Positions 1 through 6,097 of a DNA stretch of 6,430 nucleotides are shown piece by piece; within the stretch, counting starts at the first letter, position 1; each line of letters starts with the position of its first letter. The notes under the pieces are model-generated. The model was not told the DNA's origin and searched no databases. It saw nothing but the letters and a program-made list of their open reading frames with translations. Origin of the DNA: Acidobacteriaceae bacterium (GTDB lineage Bacteria > Acidobacteriota > Terriglobia > Terriglobales > Acidobacteriaceae). Both the position numbers and the translations under genes were made by a program. The stretch lies in assembly GCA_003135495.1 (NCBI GenBank), contig PLBX01000274.1, forward strand, positions 1 to 6,430, given 5' to 3'.

Positions 1-1425
1 CTGTCGCTTTTTGGCATGCTGGTGATGGTCGTTGACCCTTTGCTCGACCCCGACAGCAGTCACGAAGTGCTCGGCACCATCTCGTTGGCCGGTGCGCTCG
101 CGGCGCTGGCAGCGACATTTTGGATGGCTCAATATCCGGGCATTGCGTTCTATAACATGGTTCGGGTCGAGGCTTTCAGCGTTTACTTTCACGTGCTGGT
201 CATTGCCATCGCAGCGGTCGCAATTCTTAGCTCCTTCGAATACTTAAAAGTTCAGGGTATTCGTGCCGGTGAATATTACGGCCTCATTTTGTTTGGCACG
301 GTTGGCATGTGCCTGATGTCGTCGGCAATTGAACTCGTGCTTATTTTTATCGCGCTTGAAATTTCGTCGATCTCGACCTACATTCTGGCTGGCTTTCGGC
401 GCCGCGAAGCATCGAGTAGTGAATCGTCATTGAAGTATTTTCTCTTGGGATCGTTCGCGACCGCATTTTTTCTTTATGGGGTGGCGCTGATGTTTGGCGC
501 GACGGGTTCCACGAACGTCGATGCGATCAGTGTGGTGCTACGGTCCGGAAACGTTACCGTGTTGGCATATGTAGCGACGGCGCTCATTTTTGTTGGCTTG
601 GGATTCAAAGTCGCATCGGCTCCGTTTCATGTGTGGACTCCCGACGTCTACGAAGGAGCTCCGGCCCCCGTCGTTGGCTTCATGTCGACGGGCCCCAAGG
701 CGGCGGCATTCGCAGTTTTGCTGCGCATTATGTTCGAGGCGAATGCGCCGGGACGGTTCTGGCTGATCTGGGTCTCGGCGGCGCTTTCCATGACGTTGGG
801 CAACATAGGCGCCTTAGTGCAGGACAACGTCAAGAGGCTACTCGCCTATTCCTCGATCGCACACGCCGGATATTTGCTGGTGGCGTTCGCGGCCCAGCCT
901 GAGTTGGGTACGTCGGCGGCGATGTTCTACGCAGCGTCCTATGCGGCCATGAATGTTGGAGCATTTGCCGTTGTCAGCCACTTTGCAAACTTCGGGGAAA
1001 AATATCTTGCGCTTGAGGATTACGCCGGGCTGGGCCGCCGCTCGCCCGCGCTGGCCGCGGCTTTGACGTTCTTTCTGATGTCGTTGATTGGAATCCCCAT
1101 TACTGGGGGATTTTTCGCGAAGTTTTACGTATTGAGTGCGGCTTTGAAATCAAATCTTGTGGGCCTGGCAATTATTCTGGTTTTGAATAGTGCTGTCGGC
1201 GCTTACTACTACCTGCGCATTATCGTCATGATGTATATGCGGGAGCCGCGCGGCACCGTACCCGTTACGCGCGTGCCCGCCGCTACCGCGCTCGCCATTG
1301 CGGGTTGTTTGCTGCTTACTCTCTACCTCGGGGTTATGCCGGGTCGCGTTCTTGACTACGCGACCCGTTCCGCGCATGAACTGGTGAATGATACGGCCGC
1401 CCACGATATGGCTCGAACGAGGTAA
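1..1425 (+). CDS. nuoN: NADH-quinone oxidoreductase subunit N (5' end outside window)
   Basis: Membrane-arm subunit of respiratory complex I, one of the three antiporter-like subunits that move protons across the inner membrane during NADH:quinone oxidoreduction. The frame is open from base 1, so the 474 residues seen lack only a short N-terminal piece; family members are usually about 480-500 residues. The protein is hydrophobic throughout, with many membrane helices. Conserved antiporter-type features are visible: a helix-borne Glu in LEISSISTY (codon at 358-360), the Lys of FKVASAPFHVWTPDVYEG (607-609), the Lys of KRLLAYSSIAHAGY (832-834) and the Lys of GGFFAKFYVL (1120-1122). These match the buried charged residues known to carry protons in NuoN/NuoM/NuoL. 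TAA stop at 1423-1425. nuoN is normally the last gene of the nuo operon, which fits the convergent gene that follows. The ATG at 16 is internal to the gene and is not its start. Confidence 0.97.
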   Translation: MSLFGMLVMVVDPLLDPDSSHEVLGTISLAGALAALAATFWMAQYPGIAFYNMVRVEAFSVYFHVLVIAIAAVAILSSFEYLKVQGIRAGEYYGLILFGTVGMCLMSSAIELVLIFIALEISSISTYILAGFRRREASSSESSLKYFLLGSFATAFFLYGVALMFGATGSTNVDAISVVLRSGNVTVLAYVATALIFVGLGFKVASAPFHVWTPDVYEGAPAPVVGFMSTGPKAAAFAVLLRIMFEANAPGRFWLIWVSAALSMTLGNIGALVQDNVKRLLAYSSIAHAGYLLVAFAAQPELGTSAAMFYAASYAAMNVGAFAVVSHFANFGEKYLALEDYAGLGRRSPALAAALTFFLMSLIGIPITGGFFAKFYVLSAALKSNLVGLAIILVLNSAVGAYYYLRIIVMMYMREPRGTVPVTRVPAATALAIAGCLLLTLYLGVMPGRVLDYATRSAHELVNDTAAHDMARTR

Positions 1426-1431
1426 TAGAGC

Positions 1432-1451
1432 GGCGGGCGTCCTCGCCCGTC
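1432..1451. terminator. GC-rich stem-loop between convergent nuoN and copper ATPase
   Basis: An 8-bp stem (GGCGGGCG at 1432-1439, CGCCCGTC at 1444-1451, one G-T pair) closes a TCCT loop 6 bases after the nuoN stop. Its position between two convergent genes suits a transcript end for nuoN. No T-tract follows on either strand, so it is not a classical intrinsic terminator and could act only as a 3'-end stabiliser. Confidence 0.35.
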
Positions 1452-1474
1452 CAGCCGAGCAGCTCGCGACCTGG

Positions 1475-1513
1475 CACATTCTTAATGTGAATCGCTGTTA
1501 ATGTGTATCGCTT
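1475..1513. repeat. 16-bp tandem duplication with small palindrome
   Basis: Two adjacent 16-bp units, at 1482-1497 and 1498-1513, agree at 14 of 16 positions (unit TTAATGTGAATCGCTG). The first unit overlaps a perfect 6-bp inverted repeat, CACATT/AATGTG, at 1475-1480 and 1484-1489. It lies just beyond the ATPase stop codon, in the 3' untranslated region of that gene. Function unknown; a local duplication is the simplest reading. Confidence 0.5.
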
Positions 1514-1518
1514 CTCCA

Positions 1519-4146
1519 CTACAATTGCAGCTTCCTCAACCTTAGCGAGTTCGTAATTACGGACACCGAACTGAAGCTCATCGCCGCTGCGGCTAAGATC
1601 GGGCTTAGCAGCAATCCGAAAAATGGATAGAGTACGCCCGCGGCTATCGGGACTCCAATTGAGTTGTAGATGAAAGCAAAAAAGAGATTTTGACGGATAT
1701 TGCGCATGGTAGCCTGGCTCAGTTTCCGGGCGCGCAAGATGCCTTCAAGGTCTCCTTTAAGCAGAGTTATACCGCCGCTCTCCATGGCGATGTCGGTTCC
1801 CGTCCCCATGGCGATTCCGACGTCGGCTTGCGCCAGGGCAGGAGCGTCGTTGATGCCATCACCGGCCATCGCTACTACCCGGCCTTCTTTCTGCAGATTT
1901 TTTACGATTTCTGCTTTTTGCGCTGGCAGTACCTCAGCCTTGAAGTCGTCGATACCGAGGCTTTGCGCGATCTCTTGTGCGGTGGCTTGATTGTCGCCAG
2001 TTAACATGACTAAACGAATATTCTGAGCTTTGAGTTTGCGCAGAGCGCCTGGAGTGGACGTTTTTATCGCGTCCGCGATCGCAATCGAACCTGCGTAACG
2101 CCCATTTATCGCCACATATATTGTCGTTGCGCCCGCCGTTTGCATCCCGCTCAACGACGCCTGGTGTGCATTAACTCCCGAGCGCTGCATGAGGAGTGCG
2201 TTACCAATCGCTACATTCTTCCCTTCTACAGTGCCGCTAAGGCCCTGTCCGGGCGTGGACTGAAAACCTGCAGGCTCACTCAAGCGCAATTTCTTTTCGT
2301 TCGCTTTAGAAACAATCGCTGCACCTAAAGGATGTTCGCTGGCGCGTTCCAGAGTCGCAGCCAGTCGAAGGAGTTCATCTTCCGAAATATCGTCAGAGAT
2401 GTTTGGCGAATTCGCTGCCGGGGAAATCAAAACCACTTTCGGTTTACCTTCGGTCAGAGTTCCGGTTTTGTCGAACACGATTGTGTCGACTTTTTCGAAG
2501 GTCTCCAGTGCCTCCGCATTCTTGATCAGCACGCCAGCATTGGCGCCGCGTCCGGTGCCGACCATGATCGCCATTGGCGTCGCTAATCCCAGCGCGCAGG
2601 GGCAGGCGATGATGAGCACGGCAACGGCATTCACAATCGCGTGCGCGAAGCGTGGCTCCGGTCCTAAACTTACCCACGCCATGAATGTGACTACAGCGAT
2701 CGCAATTACGGCTGGAACGAACCAGCCTGCAACTTTGTCCGCGAGGCGTTGGATAGGAGCGCGAGTGCGCTGCGCTTGACTGACCATTTGCACGATTTGC
2801 GCCAGCATGGTGTCGCTGCCGACGCGCTCGGCGCGCATCACGAGAGAACCATTCCCGTTGAGCGTCGCTCCGATGACCCCGGACGTTGCAGTTTTTTGGA
2901 CCGGGATGGACTCCCCAGTGATCATCGATTCATCGACTGCGCTCGATCCCTCAAGCACGATGCCATCGACGGGAATCTTCTCTCCGGGCCGCACGCGCAA
3001 CCGGTCTCCGGGCTTCACCTGGTCGAGCGGGATGTCGCGTTCCGCGGCATCCTCGCTCATTAAACGCGCCGTCTTCGGGCTGAGATCGAGAAGTGCTCGA
3101 ATGGCGCTCGAGGTCAGGCTTCTAGCCCGCAGCTCCAGCACTTGTCCCAAAAGCACTAGCGTTATGATCGCCGCCGCAGCTTCGAAGTAAACATCGGGGC
3201 GATTGCCCATGCTCCGGAACGATGCCGGAAATATCTGCGGGAATAAAGTTGCCACAACGCTATACAGGTATGCCACTCCCGTGCCCATCGCGATCAGAGT
3301 GAACATATTGGTGCTGCGATTTCTTATGGAGGTCCATCCACGCTGAAAGAAGGGCCATCCGCACCACAGGACAACTGGAGTGGCGAGCAGGAATTCGAGC
3401 CATGGAAGTATTCGTTCCAACGGCGAGCCCGTCGACGAGGCCATAAAAAGATGCGGAGCGATCATGCTCCCCATGGCTACGACGAGTAGAGGCGCGGACA
3501 ACGCAAGGCTTATCCAAAAGCGGCGCGTCATGTCACTCAATTCCGGATTATCCTCTTCTGCCGTCACTGTGCGCGGCTCGAGAGCCATGCCACAAATGGG
3601 ACAACTCCCCGGCTCGGCTCGCACAACTTCTGGATGCATCGGGCATGTGTATTCGATCTTGCTCGCGAGAGGCGCAGGTAATTCGGGATCGAGCGCCATG
3701 CCGCATTGCGGACATGGCCCGGGGCCGATCTGCCGCACCTCGGGACACATCGGGCACACATAAGCGCGTGTGTCTTTTGCCGGTCGCCCGTCCTTTGCCG
3801 GTCCGACGAATGCGTGACCGTCTGCCGTCGGAACCGCCGACACTTTGGCGGCGGGGGGCGAAACGACAGCAGGCACGCCGGTCGTGCTCGCTGTCTTTGC
3901 CGCTGCTGGAGCCCCGAGAGTTACCAGGCCCGAACTCATCGGCTTTGACGGCGTTGACAGAATTTTCTCGGGATCTGCCTGAAACTTTATGAGACATCCG
4001 GCGCAACAGAAAAAGTACTGCTTACCGTTGTGCAAAGTTTGGTATCGGGCTGTGGCAGAATCAACATTCATCCCACAGACTGGATCTTTCTGTGAGGATG
4101 GGTACGCTCCGACGTTCTCGGCATGCATAGACTTGAGGTGATCCAT
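1519..4146 (-). CDS. copA: Cu(+)-exporting P1B-type ATPase with YHS and tandem metal-binding domains
   Basis: ATP-driven inner-membrane pump, predicted to export Cu(+) from the cytoplasm; 875 residues. From the N-terminus: a YHS domain (about 20-60; KDPVCGM, then FFCCAGC), an Ala/Pro/Thr-rich linker (about 64-125), and two heavy-metal-binding repeats (129-154 and 166-191; CPMCPEV...[10 protein letters not shown] and CPMHPEV...[10 protein letters not shown]). The ATPase core follows, with eight predicted helices: TGES 410-413 (actuator), CPC 515-517 (transport site), phosphorylated D559 in DKTGT, SEHPLG 603-608 (nucleotide binding) and GDGINDAP 762-769. Y827-N828 in helix 7 and M856..S859-S860 in helix 8 are the signature of the Cu(+) subgroup (P1B-1), which argues against Zn/Cd/Pb. 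No GMTCxxC-type HMA domain is present. ATG at 4146 is the first in-frame start after an upstream TAG (4162-4164); no good Shine-Dalgarno is visible, and ATG at 4128 is an alternative. TAG stop. Divergent from the HMA-like gene at 4285. Confidence 0.95.
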   Translation of the reverse strand: MDHLKSMHAENVGAYPSSQKDPVCGMNVDSATARYQTLHNGKQYFFCCAGCLIKFQADPEKILSTPSKPMSSGLVTLGAPAAAKTASTTGVPAVVSPPAAKVSAVPTADGHAFVGPAKDGRPAKDTRAYVCPMCPEVRQIGPGPCPQCGMALDPELPAPLASKIEYTCPMHPEVVRAEPGSCPICGMALEPRTVTAEEDNPELSDMTRRFWISLALSAPLLVVAMGSMIAPHLFMASSTGSPLERILPWLEFLLATPVVLWCGWPFFQRGWTSIRNRSTNMFTLIAMGTGVAYLYSVVATLFPQIFPASFRSMGNRPDVYFEAAAAIITLVLLGQVLELRARSLTSSAIRALLDLSPKTARLMSEDAAERDIPLDQVKPGDRLRVRPGEKIPVDGIVLEGSSAVDESMITGESIPVQKTATSGVIGATLNGNGSLVMRAERVGSDTMLAQIVQMVSQAQRTRAPIQRLADKVAGWFVPAVIAIAVVTFMAWVSLGPEPRFAHAIVNAVAVLIIACPCALGLATPMAIMVGTGRGANAGVLIKNAEALETFEKVDTIVFDKTGTLTEGKPKVVLISPAANSPNISDDISEDELLRLAATLERASEHPLGAAIVSKANEKKLRLSEPAGFQSTPGQGLSGTVEGKNVAIGNALLMQRSGVNAHQASLSGMQTAGATTIYVAINGRYAGSIAIADAIKTSTPGALRKLKAQNIRLVMLTGDNQATAQEIAQSLGIDDFKAEVLPAQKAEIVKNLQKEGRVVAMAGDGINDAPALAQADVGIAMGTGTDIAMESGGITLLKGDLEGILRARKLSQATMRNIRQNLFFAFIYNSIGVPIAAGVLYPFFGLLLSPILAAAAMSFSSVSVITNSLRLRKLQL

Positions 4147-4170
4147 ACGTTTTTGTAGCTGCTATCCTAT

Positions 4171-4200
4171 ATCTTAGCCGCGGAGATGATGGACAGTTAA
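4171..4200 (-). promoter_or_regulatory. Possible promoter of the copper ATPase gene
   Basis: Reading the minus strand, TTAACT (4195-4200) and TAAGAT (4171-4176) lie 18 bp apart and each match 4 of 6 consensus sigma-70 positions. Transcription would start roughly 18 bases before the ATG. No convincing CueR-, CsoR- or CopY-type operator was found in the 138-bp divergent intergenic region. This is a weak call based on position and partial matches. Confidence 0.3.
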
Positions 4201-4271
4201 CAGCACTACCCCGCTCCACGAAGATACTGACGATTAGATACTTAAGCTGAAATCATCGAATCTTTTACTTT

Positions 4272-4277
4272 GGGAGA
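4272..4277 (+). promoter_or_regulatory. Ribosome binding site that fixes the HMA-like start
   Basis: GGGAGA lies 7 bases before the ATG at 4285. This spacing selects that ATG over the in-frame TTG at 4270, which overlaps the site itself. Confidence 0.65.
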
Positions 4278-4284
4278 AATTGAA

Positions 4285-4512
4285 ATGACGTACTTGGAAG
4301 CGACGTTCCGATACCACACTGCGCCTGGTGAAGTTGAGATGCGCGCTATTGATAGCGTTCGCGAGGTATATGGAATCCAGCGCATCCGTTTCAACGAAAA
4401 AGACAAGGCGGTGAGCGTTTTGTTTGATGCTTCGCGATTAAACGGCGATTCGGTGTCACGGTTATTGCGTCAGGCTGGGATTGACGTGCAGGAGAGGCTG
4501 ATTCCGGCTTAA
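4285..4512 (+). CDS. Small HMA-fold-like protein lacking the CxxC copper site
   Basis: Predicted soluble 75-residue protein. Its pattern fits the beta-alpha-beta-beta-alpha-beta layout of heavy-metal-associated domains: strand LEATFRY (4-10), a loop, helix with RAIDSVREVYGI (20-31), strands IQRIRFNE and AVSVLFDASRL, helix SVSRLLRQAGI, and a final short strand. The FDASRL...LLRQAGIDV stretch resembles the second half of classical HMA domains (YDPS...I..AGY.V). The loop that normally carries GMTCxxC reads HTAPGEVEM, and the protein contains no cysteine, so Cu(+) binding in the usual way is not possible. It is divergent from a copper ATPase that itself lacks an HMA domain, which suggests a linked role such as partner, regulator or degenerate chaperone; this is inferred from context only. 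It could be an unrelated ferredoxin-like fold. Stop TAA at 4510-4512. Confidence 0.8.
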   Translation: MTYLEATFRYHTAPGEVEMRAIDSVREVYGIQRIRFNEKDKAVSVLFDASRLNGDSVSRLLRQAGIDVQERLIPA

Positions 4513-4534
4513 GCTGGTCGGTTCTTTAGGGGAG

Positions 4535-4604
4535 CACTCCGCTCAGTTTCACTTGGATTCAGGAAGACCTTCGGGGGAGGGTCGTCGGGAAACTGAGCGG
4601 AGTG
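4535..4604. repeat. Perfect 16-bp inverted repeat enclosing a second hairpin
   Basis: CACTCCGCTCAGTTTC (4535-4550) and its exact reverse complement (4589-4604) flank 38 bp. Inside lies a 7-bp stem with a GGGG loop (GACCTTC 4566-4572, GAGGGTC 4577-4583, one G-T pair). The element begins 23 bases after the HMA-like stop codon. No T-run directly follows either outer arm, so it is not a standard terminator. It could be a dispersed palindromic (REP- or MITE-like) element or a structured RNA; the sequence alone does not decide. Confidence 0.75.
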
Positions 4605-4630
4605 GCATAGCGACAAACGGAGTTATTTTT

Positions 4631-4687
4631 GCAATGGGGCACCTGGAAAGACCTCTGGCCGAAGTATTTTCCCAAATGCCCCGTTGC
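4631..4687. repeat. 11-bp imperfect inverted repeat in the intergenic region
   Basis: GCAATGGGGCA (4631-4641) pairs with TGCCCCGTTGC (4677-4687) as 11 bp with one G-T pair on the plus strand; on the minus strand that pair becomes an A-C mismatch. A 5-bp inner stem is possible (GGAAA 4645-4649, TTTCC 4668-4672). The run of five T at 4626-4630 precedes rather than follows the stem when read on the plus strand, so it does not form an intrinsic terminator on either strand. A structured transcript is possible. Confidence 0.5.
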
Positions 4688-4925
4688 GCGCCACTTCGTC
4701 TGGCCTTTGTACATGCATGTCGGGTGCCATTCGTAACCTGTTGTTAACACGTCTACTAAGAAGGGATGACCAAAGTAGGTTTTGCGCAGGACTGGAAACT
4801 TTTACGCGTGGACTGTGACAGAGCATTTCGGAGCACTCACGAGCGTTCGATGCAGTGCATTTTGGGTAAGCTCAACAGCCTGCTTGAAGATCTCCTAAAC
4901 AATCATTTCCGATGGAAAGGGGAAA
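4688..4925. other. Remainder of intergenic region, no gene seen
   Basis: No reading frame here has a credible start, ribosome site and protein-like content. A 10-bp palindrome ACATGCATGT is at 4711-4720. The stretch is directly 3' of the tRNA-Arg gene, but no copy of the tRNA 3' end that would mark an integration site is found in the window. The TTTCC/GGAAA hairpin at 4907-4919 may mark the end of the tRNA transcript, though it is short. Confidence 0.4.
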
Positions 4926-5002
4926 TGGTGCGCCCGGAGAGAATCGAACTCCCAACCTCATGGTTCGTAGCCATGCGCTCTATCCAATTGAGCTACGGGC
5001 GC
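4926..5002 (-). tRNA. tRNA-Arg(ACG) with encoded CCA
   Basis: Decodes CGU/CGC arginine codons once A34 is deaminated to inosine. The 77-nt cloverleaf folds fully: 7-bp acceptor stem GCGCCCG/CGGGCGC, D arm GCTC...GAGC, anticodon stem CATGG/CCATG around loop CTACGAA (anticodon at 4966-4968 on the plus strand), variable AGGTT, and T arm GGGAG/CTCTC with one G-T pair and loop TTCGATT. Discriminator A at 4929, then a genomically encoded CCA at 4926-4928. It is on the same strand as vapBC, 44 bp after the restored vapC stop. Confidence 0.97.
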
Positions 5003-5032
5003 ATTCTGGTGACTTTGCGTTTGCGTCTTCGC

Positions 5033-5038
5033 ATTATA
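5033..5038 (-). promoter_or_regulatory. -10 box likely driving tRNA-Arg
   Basis: A perfect TATAAT on the minus strand, 30 bases before the tRNA 5' end. No clear -35 hexamer is seen at 16-18 bp; that position lies inside the 3' end of vapC. The zero-frame stop codon of the frameshifted vapC (TAA, 5034-5036) falls within this hexamer. Confidence 0.5.
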
Positions 5039-5465
5039 ACGCAATCCTATTTGCGAAACGGGTTCTCGATGCGGACGCCGGCGATCCTCTGTCTCGCATT
5101 GAGATCGTCCGACAGGATCCGGACGGCTCCGCTTTTGGCTGCGGTGGCAACAATGAGCGCGTCCAAAATCCGATCTTTGATTCATCTTCGATTTCAACCG
5201 CAAGTGAGAGATCAGCCGGAGTAGTTTCGACACACCACGTCGCGTAGCTGTGCACCACCGTGCGCGCCGTATGTTTGGGGAGCCGAGCCGCAATCTTGCG
5301 GGTCACGTTGACACAAAACTCTTGTAGTGTCTGGACGCTTAGCGCGCCAGTACGGCGGTTCCAAAGCTCACTGAGTATGCGCTTCGCCACTTCATGCTTG
5401 GACCTGGCATCGATGTCGTGTGCCCAAATTAAAATACTGGTGTCCACAAAAGTCTTATCTCTCAT
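5034..5465 (-). pseudogene. vapC: VapC-family PIN-domain toxin, disrupted by a one-base frameshift
   Basis: PIN-domain ribonuclease toxin of a type II toxin-antitoxin pair; VapC enzymes cut RNA, often tRNA or rRNA, using Mg-binding acidic residues. Residues 1-101 are typical: FVDTSILIWAHD with catalytic D8, then LQEF with E49, up to DESKIGFW. After W101 (TGG at 5163-5165) the open frame changes to a Ser/Arg/Pro-rich tail ending at 5034 (143 residues). Adding one G there restores W-D-ALIVATAAKSGAVRILSDD and continues to a TAG at 5047-5049. That gives a 139-residue protein of normal length with the third catalytic Asp (102) and the SDD motif. The gene is therefore a one-base-deleted vapC, lacking two of its acidic residues as it stands. 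Start ATG at 5463-5465 overlaps the end of vapB by 11 bp, the usual coupled arrangement. A base-calling error in the short G run is the main alternative. Confidence 0.87.
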
Positions 5466-5718
5466 GCCGTTCGTCCCGGCTGCTTCGCATCACTCCACCG
5501 AAATGGAACCCTTGGTCGAGCAGGGTTAGGGCTTGCCGTTGCGCTCGCTCATACGCCTCTTCCTCCCCGACAAGGCTCTCAATTTGATCCTCCACGAGGC
5601 CGCTGATCGATGTGGCACGACGAGCGCCGAGGACGCGAGCTTTCTGAAGGGTCTCTTTGGTCAGCCTGATGTTTAAATTCTGTTTCGAACCCGGCCGTAA
5701 CTGATTTTTCGAAGGCAT
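5455..5718 (-). CDS. vapB: VapB-type ribbon-helix-helix antitoxin
   Basis: Antitoxin that should bind and neutralise VapC and, as a dimer, repress its own promoter; 87 residues. The N-terminal part has a ribbon-helix-helix layout: beta strand NLNIRLT (14-20), helix KETLQKARVLGAR (21-33), turn, and second helix SISGLVEDQIESLV (37-50). The C-terminal part is charged and ends RDERHER, like the RDELHER end seen in many RHH antitoxins paired with PIN toxins. ATG at 5716-5718 is chosen because homology-like content begins there. An in-frame GTG at 5746-5748 would add 10 residues encoded by the palindromic promoter region. No Shine-Dalgarno precedes the ATG. The stop TAA (5455-5457) lies inside vapC. 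The reading frame is intact, unlike that of its toxin. Confidence 0.88.
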   Translation of the reverse strand: MPSKNQLRPGSKQNLNIRLTKETLQKARVLGARRATSISGLVEDQIESLVGEEEAYERAQRQALTLLDQGFHFGGVMRSSRDERHER

Positions 5719-5758
5719 CACGTATATTACGTGTAACGAGTACCACACGTGATGTCAA
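5719..5758 (-). promoter_or_regulatory. vapBC promoter and probable autoregulatory operator
   Basis: A 15-bp palindrome, CACGTA-TAT-TACGTG (5719-5733), abuts the vapB ATG. A third CACGTG copy is at 5746-5751, and ACGTGT/ACACGT (5729-5734, 5745-5750) forms a further 6-bp inverted pair. A perfect minus-strand TTGACA lies at 5753-5758; the best-spaced -10 (TACACG, 5730-5735, 17 bp away) is weak and inside the palindrome. Repeated half-sites over the promoter are what a self-repressing RHH antitoxin would bind. Binding by VapB is inferred. Confidence 0.6.
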
Positions 5759-5780
5759 AGAGCGCAGACGTTATTCGCTA

Positions 5781-6029
5781 CTAACCCTGTTTTGTCTTTA
5801 ACTTGCTCTTGTTCTCTTCAATAAATGCTTTAAGTTCTGGAACGGCATCAAGCAGCTTCACCCACTGCTCGTAGTAGAGCGTTACTGGAAAGCGGCCAAG
5901 CCCGTAGACGCTGACCCCGCCTTTTTCGCTCACTCGAAACTCCATGGCTCCGCTTCGCTTTTTTGTTTCCACCTGCTTTTCAAGATCGGCAAGGCGACTT
6001 TTCAACTCTTCATAACTGGGTTCTGTCAT
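5781..6029 (-). CDS. Small protein of unknown function
   Basis: 82 residues, predicted cytoplasmic, no signal peptide or membrane helix. The N-terminus is a charged helix with coiled-coil character (YEELKSRLADLEKQVE, 6-21). The core, about 30-60, contains VSEKGGVSVYGLGRFPVTLY followed by YEQWVKLL, a compact and conserved-looking stretch with likely beta strands. The tail (69-82) is Lys-rich and helical. I recall similar short hypothetical proteins in bacteria but no assigned function, and I do not name one. The start is supported by GAGGT (6036-6040 on the plus strand) six bases before the ATG. It lies 68 bp after the beta-barrel gene and 62 bp before vapB on the same strand. The vapBC promoter separates it from that module, so a functional link is not implied. 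Confidence 0.8.
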   Translation of the reverse strand: MTEPSYEELKSRLADLEKQVETKKRSGAMEFRVSEKGGVSVYGLGRFPVTLYYEQWVKLLDAVPELKAFIEENKSKLKTKQG

Positions 6030-6035
6030 TGAATG

Positions 6036-6040
6036 ACCTC
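6036..6040 (-). promoter_or_regulatory. Ribosome binding site of the 82-residue protein
   Basis: GAGGT on the minus strand, 6 bases before the ATG at 6027-6029; it supports that start. Confidence 0.6.
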
Positions 6041-6068
6041 GAAATAAGAATCGTTTGCTTCATCATAA

Positions 6069-6081
6069 CCTGCAAAGCAGG
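6069..6081 (-). terminator. Small hairpin after the beta-barrel gene
   Basis: CCTGC/GCAGG, a perfect 5-bp stem with a TTT loop on the minus strand, 16 bases after the upstream gene's stop. Only TTATGATG follows, so termination would be weak; read-through into the 82-residue gene is plausible. Confidence 0.25.
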
Positions 6082-6097
6082 AGCGCTTCAGCCCAGC

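Noticed and set aside
1690..4006. Several open frames of 60-150 codons overlapping the ATPase gene on both strands
   Set aside because: All lie inside the ATPase coding sequence, which shows every family motif in one unbroken frame; the others have unprotein-like composition.
4270..4284. TTG start for the HMA-like gene
   Set aside because: It overlaps the Shine-Dalgarno GGGAGA, which is correctly spaced for the ATG at 4285.
4553..4826. Small open frames on both strands in the intergenic region
   Set aside because: They begin at poor starts without ribosome sites, cross the inverted repeats and show no recognisable protein pattern.
4688..5002. Genomic-island attachment site at the tRNA-Arg 3' end
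   Set aside because: No repeat of the tRNA 3' sequence, integrase or other mobile gene is found in the window.
5158..5170. Programmed ribosomal frameshifting in vapC
   Set aside because: The junction GGA TTT TGG ACG is not a canonical slippery heptamer and the Trp anticodon would mispair after slipping back, so a deletion or sequencing error is more likely.
4766..5224. 152-codon open frame on the plus strand across the tRNA region
   Set aside because: It runs antisense through the whole tRNA-Arg gene and into the 3' part of vapC; the PERIELPTSWF-type stretch is a well-known artefact of translating tRNA genes.
4912..5293. Two 111-codon frames (one per strand) containing tRNA-derived peptide such as APVAQLDRAHGYEP
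   Set aside because: Classic false ORFs from translating a tRNA gene; they overlap the tRNA and vapC and have no independent support.
5719..5748. Longer vapB starting at the GTG 5746-5748
   Set aside because: The ten extra residues would be encoded by the palindromic operator, and the ATG at 5718 begins the family-like sequence.
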